NCBI RefSeq assembly: GCF_000426845.1
Contig: NZ_AUGD01000022.1
Span: forward strand, 1-64,000
Direction: 5' to 3'
Source: Bradyrhizobium sp. in8p8
GTDB taxonomy: Bacteria > Pseudomonadota > Alphaproteobacteria > Rhizobiales > Xanthobacteraceae
DNA: 64,000 bases
The notes under the pieces were generated by a model. The model did not search any database and was not told the DNA's origin. It worked only from the letters and a program-made list of their open reading frames with translations. Position numbers and translations under genes: made by a program. Below, piece after piece: positions 63,843 through 64,000 of this stretch. The number at the start of each line of letters is the position of its first letter. Position 1 is the stretch's first letter.

Positions 63843-64000
63843 ATGCCCAAAAACCTTAGCAAAAGCCCGGCCGGCAAAGGCCCCCGCACCCCTGCCAGAA
63901 AGGCCGCCCGCGTCGCGGCAAAACGCCCCACGGCAGCCTCCAAAGCGATCAAGGCAGCCCCAGAGCTCGCGCAGGAACGCATCGTCCGCGCGCTGGAGAC
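63843..64000 (+). CDS. Partial gene: N-terminus of a probable DUF815-type ATPase
   Basis: The frame from ATG 63843 runs off the window after about 52 codons. AGGA lies nine bases ahead. The visible part is a basic Ala/Lys-rich leader (MPKNLSKSPAGKGPRTPARK) leading to AQERIVRALE. In related rhizobial genomes a DUF815 AAA ATPase with such a leader and an ERIVRALE helix sits divergent from yajC; assigning it here rests on position and that segment. 182 bases separate it from the yajC start. Confidence 0.55.
   Translation, partial: MPKNLSKSPAGKGPRTPARKAARVAAKRPTAASKAIKAAPELAQERIVRALE

Overview
The window looks like chromosome of a slow-growing rhizobium, most likely Bradyrhizobium or a close Nitrobacteraceae relative. 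The signs are high G+C, Omp25/RopB-type porin-like proteins beginning ADLAARPYTKAP after the signal peptide, a DUF1127 protein, LexA boxes of the alphaproteobacterial GTTC-N7-GTTC type, and dispersed palindromic intergenic repeats of the kind common in Bradyrhizobium. No rRNA, tRNA or CRISPR array was recognised. This placement rests on reading the sequence, not on a database search.

Layout. (1) Bases 1 to about 2,900 are an AT-richer accessory patch. It holds the right end of an IS3-family element, a HEPN-like gene whose 5' end the element has removed, and a convergent two-gene unit in which a 75-residue protein is translationally coupled (ATGA) to a stand-alone RelA/SpoT alarmone synthetase, an arrangement like a toxin-antitoxin pair. 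(2) 2.9-19 kb is core-like: small conserved proteins, a secreted pepsin-like protein, an Mfd-type translocase paralogue, an AI-2E permease, a formyltransferase, a RidA protein, an EamA permease and a secreted caspase-family protein. (3) 19-30 kb carries cysK, tgt, a TetR-centred group with two near-identical operators, asd behind a threonine-codon leader peptide and terminator, queA, two cyclophilins and coaD. (4) 30-40 kb carries gyrA, ssb, two outer-membrane beta-barrels and uvrA; ssb and uvrA each have a LexA box. (5) 40-53 kb is a mixed region of regulators, lipoproteins, a beta-propeller/SRPBCC pair, an acyl-CoA synthetase and several small membrane or secreted proteins. (6) 53-64 kb carries trmFO, a kinase fused to an adenylation C-domain, a CAP protein, a class V aminotransferase, ilvA, and the cluster yajC-secD-secF-Mth938-like-squalene synthase-like, whose last two members match mitochondrial complex I assembly factors NDUFAF3 and NDUFAF6.

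The strongest leads are the threonine attenuator in front of asd, the alarmone-synthetase bicistron next to an IS-disrupted HEPN gene, the kinase/AMP-binding-C fusion after trmFO, the paired TetR operators, and a tRNA-guanine transglycosylase that has lost all four expected zinc ligands.
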